Shown piece after piece: positions 47,521 to 55,612 of a stretch of 64,000 nucleotides of DNA. Each line of letters starts with the position of its first letter. Position 1 is the stretch's first letter. This stretch comes from Virgibacillus ihumii (GTDB lineage: Bacteria > Bacillota > Bacilli > Bacillales > Amphibacillaceae). The notes below the pieces were generated by a model. It saw nothing but the letters and a program-made list of their open reading frames with translations. It did no database searches and had not been told where the DNA came from. The translations under genes and the position numbers were made by a program. Where the stretch lies: positions 868,001 to 932,000 of the forward strand of contig NZ_CACVAN010000001.1 in NCBI RefSeq assembly GCF_902726655.1. Direction: 5' to 3'.

Positions 47521-47868
47521 ATCATATTTATTTATCCACCATTTTTACGTTGGCATAAGCCACTATACCCACGTGCGCAAAAGCTGCCAGCATAATAGCA
47601 ACAATCATAAAATCTTGTGAAATAAAAAATGAACTTACAATCAAAAGCGCTCCTGTAAAAAGGTCAGTTGTTCCCACCATTCTACTTAGTAAAGTGGACC
47701 CCATTGTCAAGACACTAATTTTATAAAAATAAGGTGGGGTCATTAGTTGTGTCCCTTCCCATCTTGTAGACCACGCCTTTCCTGTGCCAGGTTCTGTCAA
47801 GGGCGTACTTTCCCTTGACGGGTTCTGGCATAGGAAAGATAATCGTTCCAAGATGGAGGGGCAATGAC

Positions 47869-48681
47869 CTACTGAAAATAAATGGATGCTGGTGTTTTAT
47901 AACCTAATGACTGATGCGGGCGGTCACAGTTATAAAGCCCCATATAGTCGCGAATATTTAGTCTTGCTTCTCTTGGCGTGCCATAATCTTTTAAATAGAC
48001 TTCTTCATACTTGAGGCTTCGCCAAAAACGTTCTATCATGATGTTATCCAATGCGCGACCTTTACTGTCCATACTGATTTGTACGGATGGATGGTCTTTT
48101 AAGAGATTAATATACTTTGGACTGGTAAAGTGACTGCCCTGATCACTATTGAATATCTCAGGTGTTTCTATGGTTAATGCACGCTTAACAGTATCCAATA
48201 CAAAGCTCATTTCAAGTGTCTGGTCTAATTCCCAACTGATAATATAACGGGAATACCAATCGATAACAGCTGTTAAATACATCCAGCTATGCTGTAATTG
48301 AATATACGTAATATCAATGCTCCAGACTTGATTGGGACGGGTAATATTCATTCCTTTCAGCAGATATGGATAAACACGGTGCTGCAGATTGCGCTTACTT
48401 AAATTGGGACCGGGATAAACTGCTTGAATGCCCATTTCACGCATGTGACGCTGTACTCTTTTGCGGTTGATGTTCACTCCTTCAGCCTTTAATTTTTCAG
48501 CAATCTTGCGTGATCCGAAATATGGAAATTTCGTATAAATCTCATCAATCCGGTGTTTCATGGCTACCTCTTCAGGTGAAGGCTCAACCGGTTTGTAATA
48601 AAGACTGGTACGATTTAAGTTCAACAGTTCGGCTTGTTGGGTGATGGGAAGTTCAGCGTCTTCCCATTCCACCATCTCCAT
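47869..48681 (-). CDS. IS3-family transposase OrfB (integrase domain)
   Basis: ~270 aa shown as an open frame; in the active protein it is probably fused to OrfA by a -1 shift. It has the HTH_21 region (YFGSRKIAEKLKAEGVNINRKRV) and the rve DDE core: WSIDITYIQ (D), IFNSDQGSHFTS (D) and DNIMIERFWRSLKYE (E). All catalytic residues are present, so the element may be functional. Confidence 0.93.
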   Translation of the reverse strand: MEMVEWEDAELPITQQAELLNLNRTSLYYKPVEPSPEEVAMKHRIDEIYTKFPYFGSRKIAEKLKAEGVNINRKRVQRHMREMGIQAVYPGPNLSKRNLQHRVYPYLLKGMNITRPNQVWSIDITYIQLQHSWMYLTAVIDWYSRYIISWELDQTLEMSFVLDTVKRALTIETPEIFNSDQGSHFTSPKYINLLKDHPSVQISMDSKGRALDNIMIERFWRSLKYEEVYLKDYGTPREARLNIRDYMGLYNCDRPHQSLGYKTPASIYFQ

Positions 48682-48691
48682 GCGTTCCCGT

Positions 48692-48988
48692 CTAGTCGTG
48701 GTAGATGCCAGATTTTTTTTTGAGCCACGACAATTGCGTGGTCAATTTCCCAACTTCTGCATAAAGGTTTTCCAGCTGTTTTTCATAATCTGCTTTGATT
48801 TTTTCCTGATCCCTGTTTTGCTTCTCAAACACCTGTGGCATTTCCTGCAGGAAGTGCGTTTTCCATTTATGCAGCTGGTTCACATGTATACCATGTTCCG
48901 ATGCAATCTGACTCATTGGTTTTTCTTCCTTCAAGATTTCCAACACGATTTGAGATTTGAATTCGGGGGTGTATCTTTTTCGTTTCAT
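48692..48988 (-). CDS. IS3-family transposase OrfA
   Basis: 98-aa helix-turn-helix protein (RYTPEFKSQIVLEILKEEK, IASEHGIHVNQLHKWK) with a C-terminal leucine-rich coil. The run of nine A at 48713-48721 near its end (WLKKK) is a likely -1 frameshift site producing OrfAB. Confidence 0.92.
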   Translation of the reverse strand: MKRKRYTPEFKSQIVLEILKEEKPMSQIASEHGIHVNQLHKWKTHFLQEMPQVFEKQNRDQEKIKADYEKQLENLYAEVGKLTTQLSWLKKKSGIYHD

Positions 48989-49203
48989 GTACCTACCTTA
49001 ACATCTCCTTTTTTCGTGTCTAAAATCTTGGGTCCATTATATAGCTTTTCTTTATCTCGTATACGGTTCTGATTAAAACCACTAAGCAACCAAGTTTGTT
49101 TTTTAACTCCAATTAAATAAGAAAATATAATGAGCAAAACGCCTATACCAAATATTGTTCCATTGAATCCCATTATTTTCACCTCCCTAGATTTTTACTT
49201 ACA

Positions 49204-49698
49204 TCATTCCAAAATCAGAAAAGCAACACCTAAACAAAAAGTTATTCCACTGTACACCCAAAGCGGCCCTCTTTGGTTTACCTTACCAGGATTCTTTTTA
49301 TAATAAGCAAAAGCAAAAGGGTTTTTAGTCAGAACTGCATGTATTGCTATGAATAAGAGTAGAATGCCAATAGGGGCATATTTATAAGGAGTAAACAATA
49401 CAATTCCCAATGCTGCCAAAGAAACTATTAAATGGATTGGAACTCTTTTCTTCGGTTGGTGTTTAAACTGACCTTCGAGGGATATTTCATCTAATAATTC
49501 TTGCGGACTTCCAAATTCCCGATAAATGGATGAACGTAATTGTTTTTCGGAAGTTACCATATTTCCTTTCTCTTGCAAGTAGTCAAAAATATGGGTTTTT
49601 ATTTCCTCAAAATCTTCCTCTTTAATGGTTTTATCCTGTTGATCGGCGGTCTCAACTATCGCTTTAATGTATTCTTCATAGCATTTTTGAATCAACAT
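49204..49698 (-). CDS. HAAS-domain membrane protein
   Basis: 164 aa. The N-terminal ~90 residues are a HAAS-type helical domain (EEDFEEIKTHIFDYLQEKG, LRSSIYREFGSPQELLDEI), followed by about four membrane helices. These proteins pair with PadR regulators in Firmicutes. The ATG at 49698 follows AGGGTG and overlaps the PadR gene end by 23 bp. Role unknown. Confidence 0.75.
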   Translation of the reverse strand: MLIQKCYEEYIKAIVETADQQDKTIKEEDFEEIKTHIFDYLQEKGNMVTSEKQLRSSIYREFGSPQELLDEISLEGQFKHQPKKRVPIHLIVSLAALGIVLFTPYKYAPIGILLLFIAIHAVLTKNPFAFAYYKKNPGKVNQRGPLWVYSGITFCLGVAFLILE

Positions 49699-50032
49699 TA
49701 AATTCACCCTTTTTTTCCAAGGAACATAATGCATGGTATAGATTATGGTATTTAAGCATCCTTGCTTTCAACGTACGAATTCCATTGTTGTTGATATAAT
49801 AATATTTTTTGGATGGACCTTTTTCCGACTCTTTCCAGTAGAAGTCAATCATTTTATATTTGTGCATACGCTTTAAAATTGGATAAATTGCTCCCCCGGC
49901 AATAGATAACTCGCCCGTATCTTTTAATTGTTGTGTAATCTCATATCCATACATTGGCCTTGTATTCAGTAAAAGTAAAATGGCCAATTCATAGCTGCCT
50001 TTTTTTAATTGGAAAAGCCATTTGTCACTCAT
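49676..50032 (-). CDS. PadR-family transcriptional regulator
   Basis: 118-aa winged-helix regulator: ELAILLLLNTRPMYGYEITQ, GELSIAGGAIYPILKRMHKY (recognition helix) and GPSKKYYYINNNGIRTLK (wing). The ATG at 50032 has AAAGGG six bases upstream. First gene of the PadR-HAAS-DUF3784 operon, which it probably represses. Confidence 0.92.
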   Translation of the reverse strand: MSDKWLFQLKKGSYELAILLLLNTRPMYGYEITQQLKDTGELSIAGGAIYPILKRMHKYKMIDFYWKESEKGPSKKYYYINNNGIRTLKARMLKYHNLYHALCSLEKKGEFNVDSKML

Positions 50033-50158
50033 CTTAATCACCCTTTAATATGATATTAATATAGCCCCGACTATATTTCAATGATATATAGTGATTAAAA
50101 ATAAATAATCGATGTTAATAACTCATGGTAATCACCATCACCAATATGTGATGAGAAC

Positions 50159-50196
50159 GCCACCCTTTATTCAAGAATGGTGCCCGATTGAAGAAG
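50159..50196 (+). repeat. Palindromic repeat copy 16
   Basis: CGCCACCC arm, TTATTCAAG loop, AATGGTGCCCG arm, ATTGAAGAAG tail. Arms covary (CACC with GGTG). Confidence 0.75.
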
Positions 50197-50197
50197 A

Positions 50198-50404
50198 TTA
50201 CCTTTCACGCTTTCTTTTGAAGAAATTAGACGTAATCATCATTATTATACCTATGACAATTAAGGGGATTGATGATGCTGCCAATGATTCTGGGGTACCT
50301 GAAATCCCTGATATCGTCTCATTAAATGCAATTCCAAAGGCAAAAACCAACAATCCTATAAATGCAATAACTTTTCCTGTTCTATTAAACCTGTTTAAAA
50401 GCAT
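50198..50404 (-). CDS. Small two-helix membrane protein, unknown
   Basis: 68 aa with two hydrophobic segments (VIAFIGLLVFAFGIAF and SIPLIVIGIIMMITS) and a basic end FFKRKRER. GGGGG is seven bases before the ATG. It lies between repeat copies 16 and 17. No family recognised. Confidence 0.65.
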   Translation of the reverse strand: MLLNRFNRTGKVIAFIGLLVFAFGIAFNETISGISGTPESLAASSIPLIVIGIIMMITSNFFKRKRER

Positions 50405-50463
50405 CTATGTTCCCCCTTTTCATCAAAAAGTTATTCCATTAAATAGCCCTGCAATGGCAAATT

Positions 50464-50505
50464 GGGCGCTTTCCTTTATTCCAGAACTGCGCCCGATTGA
50501 TGAAG
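50464..50505 (+). repeat. Palindromic repeat copy 17
   Basis: GGGCGCTTTCC arm, TTATTCCAG loop, AACTGCGCCCG arm, ATTGATGAAG tail. Confidence 0.75.
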
Positions 50506-50538
50506 ATTAGAGAATTGATATTAGCTAGTTTTGATGAA

Positions 50539-50928
50539 TTAATGATTCCATGATCCTGGGACTTTGCTTTGCAAAAAATTAATCAACTTTTCTTTGTTAT
50601 TTGTCTGAAATGCTATACCTTTAGTGTCAAAAGCAACAAAAGTTGGAAGTTCTTCTAACTCTAAATATTCAAATTCCTTTTCAGCTTTCTTTAAAGAAGT
50701 TTCCTGAACAGCGGTAAACCCATCGACATTTCTTATATTGTTTTTATTCTTCCAATCAAACAAGTCTATTTCATCCGTATTCTTACCCCTTATTATCAAT
50801 AATGAGTAATGATCTTTCTCGTCAGAAAATAAATCTTTTGGAGGTTTTACATGATCCTTATCAACATTCGAACAACCTGCTAACAAAACAAGGGATAACA
50901 AAATGCACGATATGAATACCTTTATCAC
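50539..50928 (-). CDS. Lipoprotein, unknown
   Basis: 129-aa lipoprotein: signal peptide with lipobox LVLLAGC, Cys at residue 19. The mature part is hydrophilic (DKDHVKPPKDLFSDEKDHYS) and ends VPGSWNH; ELPTFVAFDTKGIAFQT recalls a thioredoxin-like strand, without cysteines. Monocistronic between two repeats. Function unknown. Confidence 0.75.
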   Translation of the reverse strand: MIKVFISCILLSLVLLAGCSNVDKDHVKPPKDLFSDEKDHYSLLIIRGKNTDEIDLFDWKNKNNIRNVDGFTAVQETSLKKAEKEFEYLELEELPTFVAFDTKGIAFQTNNKEKLINFLQSKVPGSWNH

Positions 50929-50993
50929 AACAAATCCCCCCTTGTAGGTAATACCTTAGTATATACTATTCAGCAAAACGCTCCGATGAGCAA

Positions 50994-51036
50994 TTGGCAT
51001 TAATCTTTATTAGTGTAAATCGCCCGTTTGCTGAAC
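50994..51036 (+). repeat. Palindromic repeat copy 18 (clear terminal inverted repeat)
   Basis: TTGGCATTAATC arm, TTATTAG loop, AAATCGCCCG arm, TTTGCTGAAC tail. The left end TTCAGCAAAACG (50970-50981) mirrors the tail CGTTTGCTGAA, so the whole element is about 67 bp. Confidence 0.8.
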
Positions 51037-51038
51037 TG

Positions 51039-51434
51039 TTAAGGTGCTACAAGTTCCACTTTAATTCTGTCTGGATCTTCGAAGTAAACAGCATAGTGGT
51101 CTTCCCCGCCAGCGAATGGATGCTGATTCTCATAAAGAATATTCATTCCTCTATCTTTTAATTTCTTTGTCATATCATCAACGTGTTGGCGTGAGTCTGC
51201 GTGAAACGCTAAATGATTTAGACCTACTCCGCTTCTATGATATGGAACATCCAGAAACCGTTCCTCTGTTTGAACAAAAACGATGTAAGTATCTCCTATT
51301 TTCCAACTTTGTCCACTTTCCCATTCTTGAAAAGATCTGTACCCCAATTCTTCGAGATACCAACTCCAAAAGTCAAGCGACCTTTTTAAATCGGATACAT
51401 ATATCTCAATATGGTGTAGTAATCCCTTTGACAA
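51039..51434 (-). CDS. VOC-family protein
   Basis: 131-aa glyoxalase/bleomycin-resistance-fold protein. It has two beta-alpha units: HHIEIYVSDLKRSLDFWSWY and GVGLNHLAFHADSRQHVDDM; metal ligands would be His (HIEIYV), His (NHLAFH) and Glu (RIKVELV). TTG start at 51434, seven bases after GAGGAGG; nine upstream codons are unlikely. Substrate unknown. Confidence 0.85.
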   Translation of the reverse strand: MSKGLLHHIEIYVSDLKRSLDFWSWYLEELGYRSFQEWESGQSWKIGDTYIVFVQTEERFLDVPYHRSGVGLNHLAFHADSRQHVDDMTKKLKDRGMNILYENQHPFAGGEDHYAVYFEDPDRIKVELVAP

Positions 51435-51523
51435 AAAATAGCCCTCCTCTTTTTCCATCAAACTGCCCTATTTCTAATTATTCCAAAATAAGTAATCCAG
51501 TTCAATATTTTTCTCAAAAATTA

Positions 51524-51559
51524 GACACCTACCTTATTCAAGATAGGCGCCCGTCGTAT
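51524..51559 (+). repeat. Palindromic repeat copy 19, apparently cut by IS110
   Basis: GACACCTACC arm, TTATTCAAG loop, ATAGGCGCCCG arm. After CCCGT the family tail is missing; a tail-like TTAATTGTTGA occurs at 53112, beyond the IS110 element. Confidence 0.7.
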
Positions 51560-51589
51560 TATATGAATAAGCCAGTCATTTCTGGTTGA

Positions 51590-51800
51590 CCTATTTTTTA
51601 TAGGTTTCATATGCTTGAGGAAGTCGGGGGAGGACGCCGGCGCCCGTGGGACACTGATCCCGTCCGTAATACTGTCCACCCCTTCCTTGTAGAAACATGT
51701 TTGAGGCTGGTTGGGACATGATCCCGTATAACAAGCGAAGCTATGAAACTACAAGGGATGTGAGGGGCGCACTGACGAATTTATCAAAGGAGTTGTGATT
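51590..51800 (+). ncRNA. Putative IS110 bridge-RNA region
   Basis: Non-coding left end between the element edge and the transposase, richer in G/C than the surroundings. Two near-identical hairpins occur: GGGACACTGATCCC (51648-51661) and GGGACATGATCCC (51713-51725), both followed by GT. IS110-group elements are known to encode a bridge RNA here. Exact ends and loops cannot be set by eye. Confidence 0.5.
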
Positions 51801-51804
51801 ACTT

Positions 51805-53007
51805 ATGAATCCTGTCATCGGCCTGGATGTCGCAAAAGGAGAAAGCCAGGTCCAAGCCTTTTTACAAAGGAAAAGCCCATATAAGAAAAGCTTTAAATTT
51901 AAACACCATTTACAAGGTCTTCATACTTTTTATCAGTTTTATCAGGAAGTGGAACAAGTATCCGGACAACCTCCGGCTGTCATCTTTGAATCCACCGGAC
52001 ACTATCATGAACCTGTGCTTCAATTTCTTGAGGATCAGGCTATAACGTATTATGTCATCAATCCGGTCATTTCCTATGAGGCTCGAAAAACAAGCCTCCG
52101 TAAGGTGAAAACAGACAAAATCGATGCCTTCCATCTGGGGGAGTTGTATTACAAAGAAGATCTGGAAGTGTTTCAAAGGAAAACCGAACAATACCTGAAT
52201 CTGCGGCAATTAACCAGACAGCACAGCGCTTTAACGGACAGCTATGTTGAAATCAAACTTCAGTTTCAGGCTGCTTTGGATCAGATTTTCCCGGAGTTTC
52301 ATAGCGTTTTTAGTAATCTTTGTGGCAAGTTGTCCCTGAACACTTTACTGCATTATCCGACTTCTGCGGATATTGAAGGGGTCTCTCAACAGGCATTGGC
52401 CACGGAGATGCGTCAAGTCGGAGCAAGACGTTCCGATACATGGTTTCTCGATAAAGCGGCTCAATTACAGGATGCGGCTGCCCGCAATCCCTTTCAAGAG
52501 CCAATCTGCCGTGGCCATGTCCTTAGCCTACAGATGTACATCCAGATGATTTTTCAATACCAGGAACATCTATCCAAATTACGGAAGGAAATCAATGCCT
52601 TGGCCAAGACTTTTGACGATTATGCGTTGGTTCAATCCGTTCCCGGAGTCGGAGAAAAGATTGCAGCAACAATTATCTCCGAAATCGGGGGAATCGATCT
52701 GTTTGAACGTCCTAAACAACTGGCCGCCTATGCGGGACTAGATCCAAGTGTTTTTGAGTCAGGCAAATTTAAAGCATCCATTAACCGTATCACGAAAAGA
52801 GGGTCATCAAGATTACGTCAGGCTCTTTATACGGCTGTGCAGTGCGGTATTGCCAAAAACCGAAACAAGAAACTTATAGCCTTTTATAATCGCAAAAGAA
52901 GCGAAGGCAAGCCACACAAGGTCGCTGTGATTGCCTGTGCTAATAAACTTATTCACTGGATCCATGTCATGTTAAAACGTCAAGAAGCCTTTGTAGACCA
53001 ATCATGA
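51805..53007 (+). CDS. IS110-family transposase (DEDD recombinase)
   Basis: 400 aa. N-terminal DEDD_Tnp_IS110 domain (GLDVAKGESQVQAFL; FESTGHYHEPVLQFLED; KTDKIDAFHLGELYY) and C-terminal transposase_20 domain (LVQSVPGVGEKIAATIISEIG, AAYAGLDPS, KRGSSRLRQALYTAV with the catalytic Ser). AAAGGAG is 12 bases before the ATG. Intact, so likely active. Confidence 0.95.
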   Translation: MNPVIGLDVAKGESQVQAFLQRKSPYKKSFKFKHHLQGLHTFYQFYQEVEQVSGQPPAVIFESTGHYHEPVLQFLEDQAITYYVINPVISYEARKTSLRKVKTDKIDAFHLGELYYKEDLEVFQRKTEQYLNLRQLTRQHSALTDSYVEIKLQFQAALDQIFPEFHSVFSNLCGKLSLNTLLHYPTSADIEGVSQQALATEMRQVGARRSDTWFLDKAAQLQDAAARNPFQEPICRGHVLSLQMYIQMIFQYQEHLSKLRKEINALAKTFDDYALVQSVPGVGEKIAATIISEIGGIDLFERPKQLAAYAGLDPSVFESGKFKASINRITKRGSSRLRQALYTAVQCGIAKNRNKKLIAFYNRKRSEGKPHKVAVIACANKLIHWIHVMLKRQEAFVDQS

Positions 53008-53297
53008 GATGCATTTAAATTGCCAATCTTTTGAAACCTTATCAATTCAACGGTAAGGCTATTTGGCATGTCCGATTTTAGTATAACATGTTTTTTTAAA
53101 CTTTTTTACCTTTAATTGTTGACAGCTATTGGCTGGTATTGCGGTATAGTCAAATCAAGGTTCTTAAGCTAACGCAATTAAAGAACAACTTCTGTTGCTT
53201 ATTAATCCCTATGATAAAAAACCATCTAAGAATTGTGACCATTCCTCGATTAGGTAATAGTTAATATTAACTTCAATAATTTTTTTATTTCACAATC

Positions 53298-54188
53298 TTA
53301 TTTGTATACATCCGACACTATTTTCAAAAAAGCCTTCAAAGCACGTGTTTTATAACGATTTTTCTTTAAAACGATGCCAATTTTCCAAGGGATATATTGA
53401 CTACTGATTTCTTTGACACAAAGATTCTGTGAGCACATTTCGGTTAAAGGACTTGGAATAATAGCTACTCCTAGTTCATCACGAACTAATGCCATTAATA
53501 AATCCCACTGCGTTGTACTATATGCAATATTCGGCACAAAATTCTCCTTACGACAACTCTCTAAAACCACTTGGCTCAAGGCAAATGTAGTATCAAACAA
53601 TATCCAATCATCCTGTTGCAGTTGTGCAAGTGTAATCTGCTGTTCCTCTTTTAAAACGTGACTTTTAGGTAAACAGGCAACAAACGGTGCTTCAAAAATA
53701 AGCTGTTCTTCTAGTTCCTTGCTTTGGGTTGGTATCACGACAAAAGCTACATCGACTTCACCCTTTTCAACAAGCTTTTCTACATTTAAACCTCCTTCTT
53801 CGACAATTTCAAGTGTAACCTCTGTATACTTCTTTGAGAAAGCTTTCGCCACTTGTGGAAAGAAAAAGGTACCAATAATTTGCGGCAGCCCGACTTTTAA
53901 ATGCCCTTTTATATTTTCATTTAGATGTTCATTTATATCTTCAAGCTCTTTTTTTAACTCCTTCATTTGCTGTAGCATTGTAATCGCTTTTTCATAAACA
54001 AGCTGACCTTCATCGGTTAAACGAATAATCCGATTAGAACGCTCAAAGAGTGTTACGCTAAGTTTTTTCTCTAGCTTTTGAATTGTTTTAGATAGGGATG
54101 GTTGTGCGATAAATAGCTGCTCACTTGCCTTTGAAAAGCTTCCACATTCCACAATTGTTTTAAATACCTCGAAGTCTCGTAAATTCAT
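53298..54188 (-). CDS. LysR-family transcriptional regulator
   Basis: 296-aa regulator: winged HTH (FKTIVECGSFSKASEQLFIAQ, PSLSKTIQKLEKKLSVTLFERS) and a two-lobed effector domain. It is transcribed away from the nitrilase gene with ~100 bp between starts, so it probably activates nitrilase in response to a nitrile or product. GGGGGA before the ATG. Confidence 0.94.
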   Translation of the reverse strand: MNLRDFEVFKTIVECGSFSKASEQLFIAQPSLSKTIQKLEKKLSVTLFERSNRIIRLTDEGQLVYEKAITMLQQMKELKKELEDINEHLNENIKGHLKVGLPQIIGTFFFPQVAKAFSKKYTEVTLEIVEEGGLNVEKLVEKGEVDVAFVVIPTQSKELEEQLIFEAPFVACLPKSHVLKEEQQITLAQLQQDDWILFDTTFALSQVVLESCRKENFVPNIAYSTTQWDLLMALVRDELGVAIIPSPLTEMCSQNLCVKEISSQYIPWKIGIVLKKNRYKTRALKAFLKIVSDVYK

Positions 54189-54215
54189 CGTATTCCCCCA
54201 TTATTCCCTTTTGGC

Positions 54216-54228
54216 ATATTCAATATGA
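54216..54228. promoter_or_regulatory. LysR-type palindrome between lysR and nitrilase
   Basis: CATATTCAATATG is a perfect 6-1-6 palindrome, centrally placed in the divergent intergenic region. LysR sites are often A/T-rich inverted repeats of this size. Confidence 0.5.
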
Positions 54229-54291
54229 TTATTATATATTTTACATTATAAACGATTCCTCTTACACTTTTAGGAAACAGGAGGGATTCAG

Positions 54292-55215
54292 ATGTCAACA
54301 TGTAAAGTTGGTGTCGTTCAAGCAGGTTCAATCGTAATGAATAAAGAGAAATGTATCAACAAGGCAATAAAATTAATCAAAGAGGCTGGGGAACAAGGAG
54401 CCAATATTATTGTTTTTCCAGAAGCATATATTCCAGCGTATCCACGTGGGATGAGCTTTGGGGCAGTGGTTGGAAGTCGTTCGGAGAGTGGACGCAATGA
54501 CTTTTTACGTTATGCAAAAAATGCCATAACAGTACCTGGTCCCGAAACAAATCAATTAGGTGCTGCGGTGAAAAAAGCAGGTGCTTATACTGTTATTGGC
54601 ATCATTGAACGTGACCAACAAACAAGTAGTGGCACACTCTATTGCACAGCGATTTTCTTTGGTCCAGACGGAAGATTGCTGGGAAAACATCGAAAACTAA
54701 AACCAACGGGCAGTGAACGTCTTATTTGGGGTGAAGGGGATGGCAGTACGCTCCCTGTATTTGATACACCATATGGCAAAATTGGTTCCCTTATTTGTTG
54801 GGAAAACTATATGCCTCTAGCGCGTGCCGCTATGTATGAAAAGGGTATTCAGATTTATATTGCACCAACTGCTGATTCACGTGATACTTGGTTTGCTTCC
54901 ATGCGGCATATTGCGATTGAGGGACGTTGCTTTGTTTTATCTTGCAATCAATATAGTACAAAGGATATGTATGAAGAAGATTTAATAGCAACAGAGGAAA
55001 TGCAAAAAATGCCTTATGAAATTACTCGTGGTGGCAGTTGCATCGTAAATCCACTTGGAGAATTTTTAGTAGAGCCGGTATTTGGAAAAGAAGAAATACT
55101 ATATGCTACTCTGAATTTAGACGACATCACACGTGGTCATTTTGATTTTGATGTAGTTGGACATTACGATCGAAAAGATGTGTTCCAATTAGTCGTAAAT
55201 GAAGAAAAGCAATAG
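54292..55215 (+). CDS. Nitrilase
   Basis: 307-aa carbon-nitrogen hydrolase of the nitrilase branch. The catalytic triad is visible: Glu44 (VFPEAYIPAYPRG), Lys135 (KHRKLKPTGSER) and Cys169 (SLICWENYMPLARAA). CWENYMPL is typical of true nitrilases rather than amidases. It converts a nitrile to carboxylic acid and ammonia. CAGGAGG precedes the ATG. Substrate type cannot be decided from sequence. Regulated by the divergent LysR, probably. Confidence 0.93.
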   Translation: MSTCKVGVVQAGSIVMNKEKCINKAIKLIKEAGEQGANIIVFPEAYIPAYPRGMSFGAVVGSRSESGRNDFLRYAKNAITVPGPETNQLGAAVKKAGAYTVIGIIERDQQTSSGTLYCTAIFFGPDGRLLGKHRKLKPTGSERLIWGEGDGSTLPVFDTPYGKIGSLICWENYMPLARAAMYEKGIQIYIAPTADSRDTWFASMRHIAIEGRCFVLSCNQYSTKDMYEEDLIATEEMQKMPYEITRGGSCIVNPLGEFLVEPVFGKEEILYATLNLDDITRGHFDFDVVGHYDRKDVFQLVVNEEKQ

Positions 55216-55413
55216 ATTCCCTTTTGGCTGTTAATATATATCTATGTTTATTGATTCGGGTGCCTGCCCAAGTATTGTATAATCAATGCTTAAAGGTTTA
55301 GGCACTTTCCGTTTTAAACCTTTACAAAAAATTATAGGTTTTCTTATTGAACTCCCCTTTAAGTACATTTCTTCACAATCTCACACCAACATCAACATAA
55401 ATATCCAGTGATT

Positions 55414-55455
55414 GAAGCGTAACTCTTATTCAATTACTGCGCCCGTTAATGGAAT
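55414..55455 (+). repeat. Palindromic repeat copy 20
   Basis: GAAGCGTAACTC arm, TTATTCAA loop, TTACTGCGCCCG arm, TTAATGGAAT tail, followed by CTATTAGCTGGTATTGC that is also seen beyond IS110. This is the main content of the 55216-55570 gap. Confidence 0.75.
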
Positions 55456-55570
55456 TATCCACTTCTACTATTAGCTGGTATTGCAGAATATCGTCAATAT
55501 TCTTCTTAAAGAAGAGTTCAATATCACTTCGCTAATTTATCTACCTGGACCTAGCTGACAGTCATAACAA

Positions 55571-55600
55571 AACCCCAAGTAACAGCTGCTACTCAGGGTT
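55571..55600 (-). terminator. Terminator after butanediol dehydrogenase
   Basis: AACCCTGAGTA and TTACTTGGGGTT pair on the minus strand, followed by TTGTTATG. Confidence 0.65.
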
Positions 55601-55612
55601 AAATAATACATT

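Larger units (their letters stand above)
47690..49041 (-). mobile_element. IS3-family (IS150-like) insertion sequence
   Basis: 1352 bp with inverted ends TATAATGGACCC and TAAAGTGGACCC (element 5' end at 49041), flanked by a 3-bp duplication TAG at 47687-47689 and 49042-49044. It carries orfA and orfB with an A9 slippery run between them. Target is the DUF3784 gene. Confidence 0.92.
47528..49182 (-). pseudogene. DUF3784-type membrane protein gene split by an IS3 element
   Basis: The 5' part (49045-49182) encodes MKIMGFNGTIFGIGVLLIIF through NQNRIRDKEKL. The 3' part (47528-47689) encodes SRMVGTTDLFTGALLIVSSF to ANVKMVDK. Removing the element and one target repeat joins KEKL to SRMV in frame, giving a ~99-aa protein with three membrane helices. 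It is the third gene after PadR and HAAS genes. Confidence 0.85.
51555..53111 (+). mobile_element. IS110-family insertion sequence
   Basis: About 1.56 kb. It lies between the core of repeat copy 19 (ending GCGCCCGT) and TTAATTGTTGACAGC, which continues with CTATTGGCTGGTATTGC as does the tail of copy 20 (CTATTAGCTGGTATTGC). Ends are inferred from this junction, since IS110 elements lack inverted repeats. Confidence 0.75.
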
